This document shows positions 35,640-53,878 of a stretch of 60,000 nucleotides of DNA, one piece after another. The notes under the pieces are model-generated. The model made no database searches. It was not told the DNA's origin and saw nothing but the letters and a program-made list of their open reading frames with translations. The position numbers and the translations under genes are program-made. The DNA lies in assembly GCA_009760855.2 (NCBI GenBank), contig WPIO01000191.1, positions 220,501-280,500 of the forward strand. Direction: 5' to 3'. Origin of the DNA: Cristatella mucedo (taxonomy: Eukaryota > Bryozoa > Phylactolaemata > Cristatellidae). The stretch's first letter is position 1. The number at the start of each line of letters is the position of its first letter.

Positions 35640-35922
35640 CAATTTTCTTGAATTGAGTGACACTATGACAGAGTTTATGGTCATAGAAAACTCTAAGCTT
35701 ACAGTTGGACTAGGAGATTTAGACCACCTTATAATTGGTGATGCTGCTGTGGAACCTGCATCAAATGATCGGAATTCAGGTGCCCTTTTTGGTAACTGCT
35801 TGATTTTGAAAAGCTTAACTATTACTACCACACGGCGTATTCTTTGTAGTAAAGGTTTGGGCCTTGGCTACAGCACTTATACTTTCCACGTTCAAGGACT
35901 TGCTCTGAACGCCACTATGTAA
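35640..35922 (+). pseudogene. Possible LRR/BspA-like repeat fragment
   Basis: A plus frame reads FLELSDTMTEFMVIENSK, GDLDHLIIGDAAV, LILKSLTITTTRR and YSTYTFHVQGLALNATM. The spacing of L-x2-L-x-I units with IGD and LKSL resembles irregular BspA-type leucine-rich repeats. There is no ATG start; its 5' side is cut by a minus-strand LINE family-2 end. A weak call. Confidence 0.3.
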
Positions 35923-36464
35923 CCCTGCCTGCGAACTTCAGTCATTTTTATTTTGACCGAGGAACGTACATGACGAGGTTTAAGGTTTTGATTGGTCGGC
36001 ACGTCCAAGGTAGAGCCAAAAAGTGCTAACAGATTCTCGTTCATAAGAGTCTGCCGACTTGGTCTCCGAAAAAGAAAAAGGAAATTTTGTGACGCACGGC
36101 GACATGGCAGGCCAAACCAGAGAGAAATCGATCCTAAATCGGAACAGAAGGAGAGGAGGAAACTCGACGATGCGAACGCCGCTGAAGGAGACTCTGCTGC
36201 TCGTTCCTGCGCTCTGCGTCCGCTTCTCCGAGGCTACAGGCACGTGCCTCCTCGTGCTAACTCGTCGAGCGGCGTCGGCTGGATCGGGCGGCGGCGAACG
36301 AGCCCCGGGCTTTTGATTGGTCGGCACGGCCAATGAGCAGCTTCGTCGCGATAGGAAAGCAACCTCGTTCGCAGTCGTGCGAGATGCTGCGAGATCTTTC
36401 AGTCGGGAAGAATCTAAAGGCCGGACGGACGGACGGATGACGCCTCTGGAGAAGTCGGCAGCAG

Positions 36465-36470
36465 TTTATT
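36465..36470 (-). terminator. Polyadenylation signal of the GST gene
   Basis: AATAAA on the minus strand (TTTATT on plus), 165 bases beyond the GST stop codon and the first canonical signal after it. The 3' end of the transcript probably lies 10-30 bases further, near 36440-36455. Confidence 0.6.
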
Positions 36471-36634
36471 GCATCAGCAAGTACCTTCCGTCGTCAGATG
36501 TTTCCGCCGCTTAGAGACAATTGCCAGGGCATGCGAGCACTGCCGGGGGGGGGAGCATATCCCGCCTCGGCCAAAGCCACGGACGATCGTCGTCGCTAGA
36601 GAGCAGTTCGCAAGCAAGTCTCGCATGCGCCTTC

Positions 36635-42800
<6,166 letters not shown>

Positions 42801-43094
42801 GACGGGCGCAAAGCGTCGGTCAGCCATTGCTCGGCCGGCCGTCAGGCAAGCAGGCAGCTCCGTCGTTCGAGCGCTGCGCTTGCGATCTCAGAACAGCGAA
42901 GGGAAAAGTGGAAAGCGCAGAAGTCACCACACGGCATTATGGAATTATGGCACAAATACGTCAAACATTGGGGAAACGAGTGCTGACAACGAGGTCGATC
43001 TTTTATAGCTCGCGGTTATTGCAAGCGGCGATAAGAGCCGGTTTATGCCTTTGTGAGCTTAGTTCTCGCCTCCCGGCAGTAGAGCACGCTGATT

Positions 43095-43276
43095 TAAATA
43101 AAATAAATCCTAGCTGATTAAACAGCCTCATTTTGTATAGCGACAGAAGAGCCTTTACGGCTATCACCACCACTTGCAGTGGCGATAAGTAATCGCCCAC
43201 GGCAGGAATCGAACCGACGACCTCGGGACCGAGGTCGTGAAAGCAACCGCCTTACCCAGTGTGCCATCACGGCTCA
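43095..43276 (-). repeat. SINE-1 copy
   Basis: Full-length minus copy with an ATAAAATAAAT tail, from CCTAGCTGATTAAACAGCCT to GTGCCATCACGGCTCA. Confidence 0.88.
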
Positions 43277-43829
43277 CTAAGCTCATTGTTCGTTGCAAAA
43301 TTCTTCCGAAAATCTAAATACGGAAACCAGTGTACGAAAACTGCTGCACATACAGACCTGATTAACGCTAATCTGATTTTTGCTTGACCGTAGCGCCGTA
43401 GAAATTTCGTGCCAGTGGACATCTGAACGCTTAACGCTTCGGGCTGCTGGGTGTCTCACGCCGGCGGCGGCTGCGTTAGCTACGCCGGCGGCTAGTAGCC
43501 TGCATGTTAGTTACGATCGTCCGCACCTATAGTTGCTTCATCATCACACTTTGATTTCATTCTTAGATGTTTCTGTTGCTGCTAAGATTCGTAAATAATG
43601 CATTCACGAAATTATACGTTACGTCACTGTGGCCCTGACCGCCAGCTCAGACTATCTCTCGTTTGGCGGGAATTGCGAGCTGAGTACCCGCTCGTTTGGT
43701 ATTCCTAGCATTATCTCGAACCGCTCAGTACGCTCCCCCACATGCGTCACTTTGAATCTCTAAGTTTTTGGTCATCAGCACTGATATAACTCCGGCGGCC
43801 CAACTTAACGTTTGCCTTTAGAATCCTTA

Positions 43830-46800
43830 CTCAATGTGCAATAAACCTTAAGTAATAAATGACCTTATTTCTGAAAATAAACTCGACCTGCTCGCCTTGA
43901 CTGAAACTTGGTTAAACTCGGTAAGCTGCCCAAAAATTAAAGACCCAAACCCGGCTGGTTTCTCATTCTTTCACACCCCAAGATTAATCAAAACTTGAGG
44001 TGGAGTTGCTATTATCAGGCGCTCGGAATTCGACTTCAAGCCATTTGCCGTACCCTCCGAGCAGTCTTTCAAATCAATTTTCTTGATCTCACCCGACAGC
44101 AACCTACCGATGATGGGAGTAGTATTTCGCCGACCAGGTGCCAAATCCTCCATTATTTCAGGTTTATCCAATCTATTTTCGATTCTGTGTGCAAGAAACC
44201 GATCCTTCCTCATTATGGGCAATTTCAGGATTCACTTTTATAATTTACCTGACACCTTCAGCACTTAATTTCGTATACTGACTAGCACATTATCCCTTGT
44301 GACTCATGTGCATAGCCCTACTCACATCAGGGGTCACACATTCGACCAGAATCTTTTCATACAACTGCACTTTGTCATCACCAATTATAACCAAATCATG
44401 CTTATGTGATCATATGCAGATCTCACGAAGTCTACAATGTGTGTCCTCTTCTTTTGCCTCTAAAATCATCCGTGAATCACGAAATCTCAAGACCGGTGAC
44501 ATCGATGCTGTCCGTGCGAGAACACTGTCTCGCCTCTGCTGCTCAGTCCCTTCCGACCTTTCATTATTGGCAGATATCTACAACACGACACTAGCTGATA
44601 AGCTCAACGAGATTGCACCTCAGACTAAGACCACTGTGCGCCCTCGCCCAGTTGGCCTACGTTTGCCACAGAAATTAAACTAGCTAGGTCTGCTAAGCAT
44701 AAGCTTGAAAAAGCAAACAAAATATCAGGACAGACTTTCCATCGACAGGCATACGAGGACTACTGTAGGTCGTACCAATTAATCCAACCAAAGGGCAAGT
44801 CCGGCTGCTATGAAAACATTGTTGAATCACAGGTGCACAATTCAAAAATGCTGATGTCGACGATCAAAAATCTCAAGCGCTCCCAGGTTAGCTCCTTACC
44901 TGATGATCCCTGCGATGATCTAGCTGATCGCTTCTCTAGCTTCTTTGTCCGGCAGATCAGTCAAGCTCAGGGAGTCCATCCCTGCGATGGCAGCATCCTC
45001 CTAGATATATGTCCCTCAATTCCTTTCTTAACCTCAATATTTACATTCAAGGAGGTCACTAATGACCTCATCCAGAAGTTCATAACCCAATTAAAGAAGG
45101 CAACTCGTTTTTTAGACCTTATTCCCGCTGTCCTGCTTCTACGATGCATTGATCTGTTGCTACCATGCGTAACTAACATCATTAATTTGTCATTAGTCTC
45201 AGGCTATTTCCCAGCACATCTCAAAAAGGCTGTAGTCAGGCCACTACTCAAGAGAGCAACACTAGATCGAGAGAACTTAAGCGACACCGCCCAATCTCCC
45301 TTTCACCATTTCTATTAAAGGCACTGGAACGAGTCGTGGCAGACCGACTGAACTCATTTATTGAAACTTCAAACCTTGCTAGTGGGTTTCAGTCTGGTTT
45401 TAGAGCTAATCACTCCACAGAGTCAGAATTCCTTCAGGTGTGCAACGATCTACTTGGGGATGCAGACATGCGTAGAGTGTCTCTGCTTATTTTGCACGAT
45501 CTTTCGGCGGCTTTCGATAATATCGGCTTTTGATACTATCGATCGCAAAGTTGTTCTAGAGCGCCCCTCATATCGTCTGGACATCACTGGGACTGCTCTG
45601 CAATGGTCCAGGTCCTATCTCAGTGAGAGACTCCAGATTATTGACGTGAAAATACAACGACCATCTGAGGTACCTCTGAAATATGGGGTACCTCAGGGCT
45701 CCGTGCTAGGGCTGGTTTTTTTACGGTTTATACTCTCCCTCTTGCCGATGTGATTACCAAGCACAATCTAGAATTTCACTTCTATGTGGTTGAAGCTCAG
45801 TTGCTATCTTGCTTAGATCCCTCCCAGCCCTAGAGCACGTCGAATTCTCTACTCCCTTACTGCATGCATTGAGGACATCCACACATGGATGGCAGCAAAT
45901 TTTGTTAAATTGAATGATGGTAAAACTAACATATAGTTATGGTCAAACCAAGTGTGATTCATACAATGGAAAGGCAAAAGTTCAAAATCGGGTGTACCAG
46001 CTCATCACCTATTGGATCTGCACGAAATGTAGGTGTCGTGTTCCAAACTGACCTTTCGTCAGACGACCACATCAGCTCCACTCTTAAGTCTGCCTACTTT
46101 CAGCTACATAAAATTGCTAAAATGTGGGCGTGTTTAGATGAGGGTACAACATCTACGTTGGCCCATGCATCTGTGACATCCCGTCTTGACTTTTGTAACT
46201 CACTGCTCGCTGGCCGACCGGAATGTGCAATCGGGTGCTTACAGCTGGTGCGAAGCTGTGCAGCTAGGCTTGTATGCCGTGAGCGTCGCTGCCGTCACAT
46301 CACACCACTTCCCGCCGACCTGCACTGACTACAAGTGAAGCAAAGCATCGACTTAAAGGTTTTGTTACTCACTTGTAGATCCCTTTGGTTTTAGACTTCA
46401 GTCTACCTATCAGATCTACTGCCACACCTGAACACGCTTCGTACCTTCCGCTTTCGGAATCTAAGTGTTCACCTATACCTCGTACAAACCTCAAATCGTT
46501 TGGAGACTGTGAGACTGTGCCTTTAGTTAGTACGCTCCCATAGCTTGGAACTGACTCCCAACTTTCTTCACCACATCCCCTGGGTTTACCACATTTAAAA
46601 AGAAACTAAAAACGTATCTATTTATGACAGCCTTTAGTTGATCCCTATGATTCGTCCTTATAATGTTTATGCGTGCTGACACTATGCATGCTGCCACTAA
46701 CCACACTTACATGCTGACCCTGTGCATGTCACTCCCTAACCACGTTGTTCTTGTTGTTTATTGAGCTTTCTACCACTAACCATTCGATCATGCTTCCTTT

Positions 46801-46859
46801 ACCACAAATGTAAAGTGTGTAGAAAGAGATTAAGTTTTCTGAGTGCGACATAACAATTG

Positions 46860-46862
<3 letters not shown>
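43830..46862 (+). mobile_element. Near full-length but decayed LINE family 1
   Basis: Endonuclease start NKLDLLALTETWLN (about 43880), NPAGFSFFHTPRL, then MGNFRIHF (44.2 kb). RT begins at 44.8-45.3 kb (DDLADRFSSFF, VVRPLLKRATLDRENLS), followed by ANHSTESEFLQV, a broken motif A near 45510 (a short local duplication, TTTCGATAATATCG/TTTTGATACTATCG, shifts the frame), and motif [10 protein letters not shown]. The YADD site is lost (FYVVEAQLL by eye). The C-terminal part is at 45.94-46.6 kb, the tail ends GTATTATATATA and passes into a TA tract. Inactive. Confidence 0.88.
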
Positions 46863-46901
<39 letters not shown>

Positions 46902-47008
46902 ATATATATATATGTATATATATAGAGAGAGAGACCTTGAGAGAGACAGACAGCGAGAACTAGATATATATATATATATATGTTTATATATATATATATA
47001 TATATAAT
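46862..47008. repeat. (TA)n and GA tracts after a LINE tail
   Basis: TA with ATGTA interruptions and one GAGAGA segment. It starts directly at the 3' end of the 43.8-46.9 kb LINE. Confidence 0.92.
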
Positions 47009-47261
47009 CACTAGTTTTGTAAAGTTACACGGTTAAAATCAGAGCAAGTATAAACAGCACAGCCGAAAGCGAAAGAAGAAGAGCTCTGCTCGCAAATGCA
47101 GGGAACGCTGTCAACATGCGCACATATCGCATCTAGCGGCTGCGTTATCACCTCCATGTTGACTCGCCTCTCACCTCTACGTCGACTCGGGATAGCTCGG
47201 GCGTTGCTTGCACTTGTCTGCAACGTGTCACACAAAAACTGGGACAGGACTTTTTTTTCGC

Positions 47262-47340
47262 TCCTATATATCCGGTATATCCGGCATATTCAGTATATCC
47301 GGTATATCCAGTATATCCGGCATGTCCGGTATATCCAGTG
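47262..47340. repeat. Minisatellite of TATATCCGG units
   Basis: About eight units of 9-10 bases (TATATCCGG, CATATTCAG, TATATCCAG, CATGTCCGG) in tandem. Confidence 0.88.
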
Positions 47341-47727
47341 GTCTCTGCGGTATTCTGTGGAAGGCACGCCTACCGTATACTGCTGCTTTAATTTTACTCA
47401 TTCGCCCTGAGCCGGCAACGCGTTCTGCCGCTGCATCTCAGCCGCCACCTCTAAAGACGAGCAGGCGAGCAGGGCCTGAGACTCGCAGACTGAGTAGCGA
47501 AGCAATGACAATTCGAAGTGGGCCAAGCCGGTCGGGTATCGAGACAGTCCCGGGGCCACCTCATTGCATATGCAAACGCTGCAAGAGGACAGTCGCTGTT
47601 CGCTAGATAGAATTTCTTGCACAATATTATTTAAAGCGTGGAATTTTTTTTAATTGACATAATTCCGAGAAGGCTCTCAGTATCGTAAATGGAGAAGCCG
47701 CTGAGTCCCAAGACTTTAGCTGGGAGA

Positions 47728-48058
<331 letters not shown>

Positions 48059-48149
48059 TGAGTGCGGGGGGGGGAAGTGACCACGTGACCACGAGACGAG
48101 AGAGTGTGAGTGACCACGTGACAAGAAACAGACATTGCTTTGGCGCCGT

Positions 48150-48410
48150 CTGCTCCACTCAAAGCTAGATGCATTTCTGCTTACTGATACTTGGATGACG
48201 CCTTGTTCCAGTAGCTGTATATCTGTGACCACTCCACCTGGGTTCTCATTATATCAGTCCATGCGTTCTGACCAAGGTTGGTGGCGGGGTTGCGATTGTG
48301 GTTTCGTGAATCGTTTGGCTAGAGGATGTGCGGTTTTTCGCATAGGCCATCGTTTAAATCGGTTGCCATCAGGTCTTCTTCAAAGACTACGCCTCTCTCT
48401 GTTGTGATGT
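48150..48410 (+). mobile_element. LINE endonuclease-domain fragment
   Basis: SKLDAFLLTDTWMTP and TPPGFSLYQSMRSDQG match the start of APE endonucleases of L2/CR1 LINEs (LDxLxLTETWL ... PPGF). The frame then shifts within the GGTGG run. It directly follows the (GA)n at 47728-48058. Confidence 0.65.
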
Positions 48411-48669
48411 ACCGGCCTAAATGCAAAGATCTATTCTGAGCGAATTTTTTAGAGCAGATCTTTGCATTTAAGGGCTTAAAGTTTTTGTCACAGCTACTCC
48501 TCCGCGAAATTATTGGGCCAAGAAAATGCCAGCTCCTGCATGCTTTGATCGAATGGGCGAATCAGGTACATAAGGACGCAACGAAACTGGCCTAATGGCG
48601 CGGTAAAAATAAGAGCAGCCAATCGATTTTTGAGCCAGCTACCATGATAATAAGACAGATAAGGTTGGC

Positions 48670-48785
48670 GGATTCGGCAGTCTTATTTATACAGCGGCAG
48701 AAGAGTCTTAACGGCTATAATTGCCACTAGCAGTGGGCGATACATGATCGCACACTGCACAGCTCGAACCCATGACCTCTGAATC
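48670..48785 (-). repeat. SINE-1 partial copy
   Basis: GCGGCAGAAGAGTCTTAACG, then GCTCGAACCCATGACCTCTG. The tRNA-like head is cut off. Confidence 0.7.
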
Positions 48786-48789
48786 TAGA

Positions 48790-49210
48790 AGTGAGCGAGA
48801 GCGCGAGACCGACAAAAAAACCCGTGCTCAAGTGTCGAGTGCTTATTTCGACGGATGCGACTCGTGTGGCTCCGCGTAGCTGTGATGCAGGATGAGAGAG
48901 GAGAGGAGAAAAGACGAGTCGGACGTAACGCGTATGCTGCCGTATGTAACGCGTACGCCGCGGAGAGGCCGCGAGTGGAGCGCATGCGACAGTCGGATGA
49001 TAACGCGCGTAAAGCGCGCGCCGCCTATTGGCCATCGCGCGAGCGCCGGTGCGGAGCCAAGACGAGCAGCAGACTCTTCGGGCGAGCGCAAGCACGCGAG
49101 CAGAGGGGGAGCAGTTGGTCTCGACCTCGCGCGCATGAACGCGCGTCACGTGGGAAGCGGAGGAGAGGAGGGCGGCGAGTCGGAGTAGCGAAGTTTGTCT
49201 GGGACTGAGG
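48790..49210. other. GC-rich segment without a clear gene
   Basis: High CG content (GCGCATGCG, ACGCGCGTAAAGCGCGCGCC). Open frames on both strands are Arg/Ala-rich and overlap one another, as GC-rich DNA produces. Possibly a CpG island upstream of something lost or outside the visible homology. Confidence 0.35.
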
Positions 49211-49331
49211 CGCTGGCCTGTGGTAACCCCAGTCCCGGCCACTTGCTAGCTCGCGGTTATTCGTTATAGTTCCTTGTACATTCATTATAATCCCTCGCCC
49301 TGTCCCGCTCTCTTAAATACTTATAAGTTAA

Positions 49332-49395
49332 GTTTCACCTCCCAAATCCCTCCAATGCCGGTCATTTTTGTGTGCCTCTAACGAAGCTCAAATAC
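49332..49395. repeat. Left direct repeat flanking the 49.4-kb LINE
   Basis: From GTTTCACCTCCCAAATC to GAAGCTCAAATAC, ending exactly where LINE homology begins. The partner is at 50868-50932. Similarity extends weakly further left to about 49297. It fits a very long target site duplication. Confidence 0.7.
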
Positions 49396-50818
49396 ATTGC
49401 AGACATGGGTAGAGTGTCTCTTCTTGTTTTGCTCGATCTTTTGGCAGCTTTTGATACCATCGATCACAAAGTACTTCTAGAGCGCCTCTCATCTCGCCTG
49501 GGCATCACTGGCACTGCTCTGCAGTGGTTCAGGTCCTATCTCAGTGGGAGACTCCAGAGTGTTGACGTGAATGGACAAAGATCATCTGAAGTACCTCTAA
49601 AATATGGAGTACCTCAGGGCTCTGTGCTAGGTCCGGTCCTTTTCACCGTTTATACCCTCCCTCTCGCTGATGTGATTGCCAAGCACAATCTAGGCTTTCA
49701 CTTCTATGCGGACGACACTCAGTTGTACCTTTGCTTTGATCCCTCCCAGCCTTCGAGCACCTCAAATTCTCTCAATTCACTTGCTGCATGCATTGATGAC
49801 ATCCGATCATGGATGGCAGCAAATTTTCTAAAACTAAACGATGATAAAACTAACTTACTAGTTATGGGCAAACCTAGTGTTATTCAGAAATTGGAAAGGC
49901 TGACTTTCAAAATTGGCTCTGCCAGCATATCTCCAGTTGCATCAGCTCGAAATCTAGGTGTCATATTCCAAAGCGACCTCTCGTTAGACGACCACATCAG
50001 CTCCACAGTCACATCAGCCTATTTTCAGCTTCATAACATTGCTAAAATTCGGGCTTGTTTAGATAAGGATACCACGTCCAAGTTGGTCCATGCATTCGTG
50101 ACATCTCCTCTCGACTTCTGCAACTCACTGCTTACAGGCCTACCAGCATGTGCGATCAGGCGATTGCAGCTGGTGCAAAACTCTGCAGCTAGGCTTGTCT
50201 GTCGTGAGCGTCGCAGTTGCCACATTACTCCACTTCTCGCCGACCTGCACTGGTTACCAGTCAAGCAACGGATTGACTTCAAGGTTTCGTCGCTCACTTT
50301 TAGGTCTCTTCATTCTATGGCTCCAGCCTACCTTTCAGATATACTACCCCATCAGGCAAAGCATCGTACCACTCGCTTTTCGGAATCCAACAGTCTAGAA
50401 ATACCTCGTACAAACCTTAAATCCTTTGGAGACCGTGCATTTAGCTCGTATGCTCCCACAGCCTGGAACTCCCTCCCGACCTGCATCAGAACATCCCCTG
50501 ACCTGACCACATTTAAAAGAAACTTAAAAACACACCTATTTAGGACAGCATTTAGTGGGTCCTTGTGATTCGTCCTCGATGTGCTTATGCGTGCTGACAC
50601 TGTTCATGCTGCCACTAACCACATTTGCATGCTGACCCAGTGCATGTAACCCCTAACCATGTTATTCATTTTGTTTGTTTTTCAAGCATGATTTTACTTA
50701 CTATTCTGTTGCGTATCACTTTGCAGCAAATGTAAAGCGCCTAGAAAGAGATTACGTTCTCTGAGGGCGCTTTATCAAGTGCAATATTATTATTATTATT
50801 ATTGTTATTATTATTATT
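49396..50818 (+). mobile_element. 5'-truncated LINE family 1 with intact RT-C-terminal frame
   Basis: One uninterrupted frame of nearly 400 codons runs to TGA at 50566-50568. RT motif A is [13 protein letters not shown], motif [14 protein letters not shown], and the catalytic motif FYADDTQLY. The C-terminal domain reads LDFCNSLLTGLPACAIRRLQ, then HWLPVKQRIDFKV and WNSLPTC. The frame has no true ATG at its left end, because the copy starts inside the RT just before motif A. The endonuclease and RT fingers are missing, so it cannot move by itself. The 3' UTR and ATT tail follow to 50818. Direct repeats of about 64 bp flank it. Confidence 0.92.
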
Positions 50819-50867
50819 CAGTGTAATACCGCTCTTTTTATATATATTTAAAATACTTCCCAGTGAG

Positions 50868-50932
50868 GTTTCACCTCCCAAATCACATCCAACGCTGGTC
50901 ATTTGCTTGTGCCTCTAAAGAAGCTCAAATAC
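50868..50932. repeat. Right direct repeat flanking the 49.4-kb LINE
   Basis: Partner of 49332-49395, about 88% identical by eye with one indel. It lies just past the LINE ATT tail. The unit is not seen elsewhere in the window. Confidence 0.7.
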
Positions 50933-51591
50933 CATTTCACTAAGTTCCTATTCTCCAAAATCTGGAACTCGACGAACGCGGATGTCAAACAATCTCCTGA
51001 ATTGAAGCTTTAAAAGCAGCTGAAAGCCGACAGCGAGTGGCTAGTAGTATGGTTATGCCGCACCTAGCTCACAGTGTCACAGCTCAGAAATGAGCTTAGT
51101 GGTATATAGTTCACATCATGTTAAAACAGAGTAAAGTAATGCACCAGAACGCTGAGAGATATAATTAATTTCACTTAAAGGCAAGTCTTTTGCGAGTACA
51201 TTAAAGAATAAGTCAGCATCCTGACGTTACTCGACGAAATAGTGGTGAGTCTTTTTATCAGTATGCTACTAGAATGTTCGACGTATACCATTCTATTTTT
51301 GGTGTTAAGTCTAAATATCCAATGTCTAATGCTATTCTTGATCATCTTTCGTGAGAGATTAAGCATAAGATTTCAAAGGAATATGAAGATCTGATTTCAG
51401 CAACTCTTAAAAGACATCCAAATATTGGGTTTCGATTGGGTTTTGACGTTGCAAATGATAATTAACTTGAAATAGTAGATACTATTGACCTGGACGATGC
51501 AAGAGTCATAGTAATCAGGAGGAGCAATTATCGTGAGGATATTATGGACTTATAACAAAAATAATAATAATAACAATAACATCTTTTTTTG

Positions 51592-51737
51592 CCGAGCTGG
51601 TTTGGTCCAGCGGTTAAGGTGCTCGCCCCGACTAAGGTCTGACTGAGGTCGTGGGCTCGAGCCCTGAGGCATATGTGAAGCGCCTGAATAGCAATTAAGT
51701 TCTCTTGGGGCGCTATACAAATGAATTATATTACATT
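51592..51737 (+). repeat. SINE-2, reference copy
   Basis: tRNA-like head GCCGAGCTGGTTTGGTCCAG with an A-box-like region to GGTTAAGGTGC and a B-box-like GGGCTCGAGCCC. The tail AAGCGCCTGAATAGCAATTA ... TTCTCTTGGGGCGCTATACA is a variant of the LINE family-1 tail, ending in ATTACATT. It interrupts the start of the Polinton-like polymerase region. Confidence 0.85.
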
Positions 51738-53337
51738 ATTTTCAAAATTTGACGAATGACAGAATATAGGCTGTGGATGGAGAGCTATTTATGTAGATGG
51801 AATTGAATTTTCTATTACACTTTCTATAAAATTTGGTTCCTCTTACATTCCTCTTCCAACCCACATCGCAGCTACGAAGCTCTGCATTAATTTAAAGAGC
51901 GATCATGAATACTGTGCGCTTTGGTGTGTCTTGAGATATTTACCTCTAGGTAGTAAGAATGGTGAAATGGTTGCTGATTTGAGGCGTATATACGTATACA
52001 TCTGCAATATGCACATTTTCAAAAAGATGTGTCAGCACTAGATTGGCCATTGCTTGCTGAATTTAAAATAAACTTGTATGAATATCATTATTAAATCGAG
52101 GCTATCTCTATCAATCTAGTTGATTTTGAAAGACATTTAGATAATGTGCTTATTAGCAATGGAAATAAAAACTACAAAAAGCATTATACCTTGCACAATA
52201 ACATTAATGTATTGTGCAGAACTCGTACTTGTAACTCGTTGTTCTTAGTAGCGTTTCTTGCAAGTTCTTGTCTTTGCAAGCGTTGTTGGAATATGTATTA
52301 TAATCAATCATCTTTGGATGAGTATATGGTATTGTGTGATTCGTTAAATGATGAACGTACACGCATTGATATGTCAGCAGAAGTTTCGACTGTTCATTTT
52401 AAGGAGTATTCAAAAGTGATTAAGATTCCATATGTAGCTTATGCAGATTTGAATGCTGCTTAGTGAAATCAGGGAAAGTGATGGAAATGGTTTGTCATTA
52501 GAATCTTTTCAAGAACACAAACCATGTTCGGCTTCATATGTAACAGTTGATACTTATAGTAAAAAGTGCCATCATTCTTTGCATCGAGGTGAGAAAAGCA
52601 CTGAATGTTTAATAACAGAGATGTTAAGATATGCTGAGTGTTTTAGATATACATTGCCCCGATGATCTGCATAATACATTTTCTTATTACCCACTACTTC
52701 CTAAAATAGAACTGTTGATGAGAGTGTATATTCAAAATATCAAAAGCAAGTTCAGAAAGATGGTAAGGATAAATCTACAAAGCTAGTACTAGATCTTCTT
52801 CCAAAGAAAGATTAAGTCATTCATTACCACATTCTACAATTCTTCAAGGATCATGGTTTTAAAATAACTAAGATTAATTTGGGTATTATCATTCAATCAG
52901 AATAGATGGTCAGAAACACATATTTCATTCAATGAATTGATAATAAAAGGAGCTGATGCTAAGAGCTATGAAGCTGAAACAGAATTGGCAAAACACATGA
53001 TCGTTTCATTCTTTGGAAAGACAATAAAGAATTTTAGAAAGAGAGAGGATGTACAGTTGCCTAACTTCTAAAAGGCCAATAGGAAAGGTGAAGTGGTTGA
53101 TAGCGCACGCGTTAACAGCAGTGTACGTTCTACGATATACATTTGCGATAAGACTTTCTCTACAAACCTCGTTGGAATTGAAGTAAGAAATACAAGTGTC
53201 GCGCTTCATAAACCTATTAATGTACGATTCAGCCTTCTAGGTCTATCAAAGTTACACATGCAAGGGTTTTACCATGGTGTTATGAAGGCAAAGTATAACA
53301 ATAATATCCTATTGGTTTACACTGACACCGATTCGTT

Positions 53338-53518
53338 AAATAAATAAATCCTAAATGATTAAACAGCCTCCTTTTGTATAACGACAGAAGAGCCTTTACG
53401 GCTATCATCACCGCTTGCAGTAGCTACAAAGAATCGCCCACCGTAGGAATCAAAGCCACGACCTCGGGACCGAGGTCATGAAAGTAACCACCTTACCTAG
53501 TGTGCCACACGATTCACT
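53338..53518 (-). repeat. SINE-1 copy inserted in the polymerase-like gene
   Basis: AAATAAATAAATCCTAAATG, ACAGCCTCCTTTTGTATA and GGACCGAGGTCATGAAAG. It splits the family B polymerase reading between motif C (YTDTDSL) and the following residues. Confidence 0.88.
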
Positions 53519-53817
53519 GGTAATGAGAATTCAAACAGAAGATTGATATTCGGATTTGAAGTATTTACTTAGTAGTTTTGATCTCACCGAGTATCCTAGC
53601 GCACATAAGTTAAAGCAAAATGATCCATTGACTGAAAAATAAAAATAAACGGCAATGGTTCTAGAAAATTTAAGGTATGAGAATGACGGAACACCGATGA
53701 AAGCGTGTGTATTTCAAAGACCAGAGCTGCATTGCATGAACGCTGACGTGAATGAAACCACTAAAAATGCAAAAGGCGTTTCAAAAAAACTTTGTTTAGA
53801 ATACTCTTGAAATGGAG

Positions 53818-53857
<40 letters not shown>

Positions 53858-53878
53858 TATACTCAGGGAGAGTTGCAC

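Larger units (their letters stand above)
51180..53800 (+). pseudogene. Polinton/Maverick-like family B DNA polymerase, decayed
   Basis: Seen in shifting plus-strand frames, in the order of a protein-primed polymerase: GSSYIPLPTHIAATKL and CALWCVLRYL (about 51.84-51.94 kb); exonuclease-type VAYADLNAA (52.43 kb); LVLDLLPKKD (52.78 kb); FGKTIKNFRKRED (53.0 kb); NLVGIEVRNTSVALHKPI (53.2 kb); catalytic YTDTDSL (53.32 kb); FDLTEYPSAHKLKQ (53.58 kb); and KNAKGVSKK (53.77 kb). Stops, frameshifts and two SINEs (51592, 53338) break it. The match to Polinton/adintovirus-type PolB is from memory of the family. It is a dead copy of a virus-related element; no repair is attempted here. Confidence 0.82.

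Noticed and set aside
36178-36316. Signal-peptide-like ORF (MRTPLKETLLLVPALC...)
   Set aside because: Hydrophobic but short, no continuation, no splice evidence, and it lies in GC-rich sequence beyond the GST 3' end. Too weak to call.
49332-50932. LTR retrotransposon (direct repeats around an RT)
   Set aside because: The enclosed RT is LINE-type (YADD with L2/CR1 C-terminal domain, ATT tail), there is no protease, RNase H or integrase, and the repeats lack TG...CA ends.
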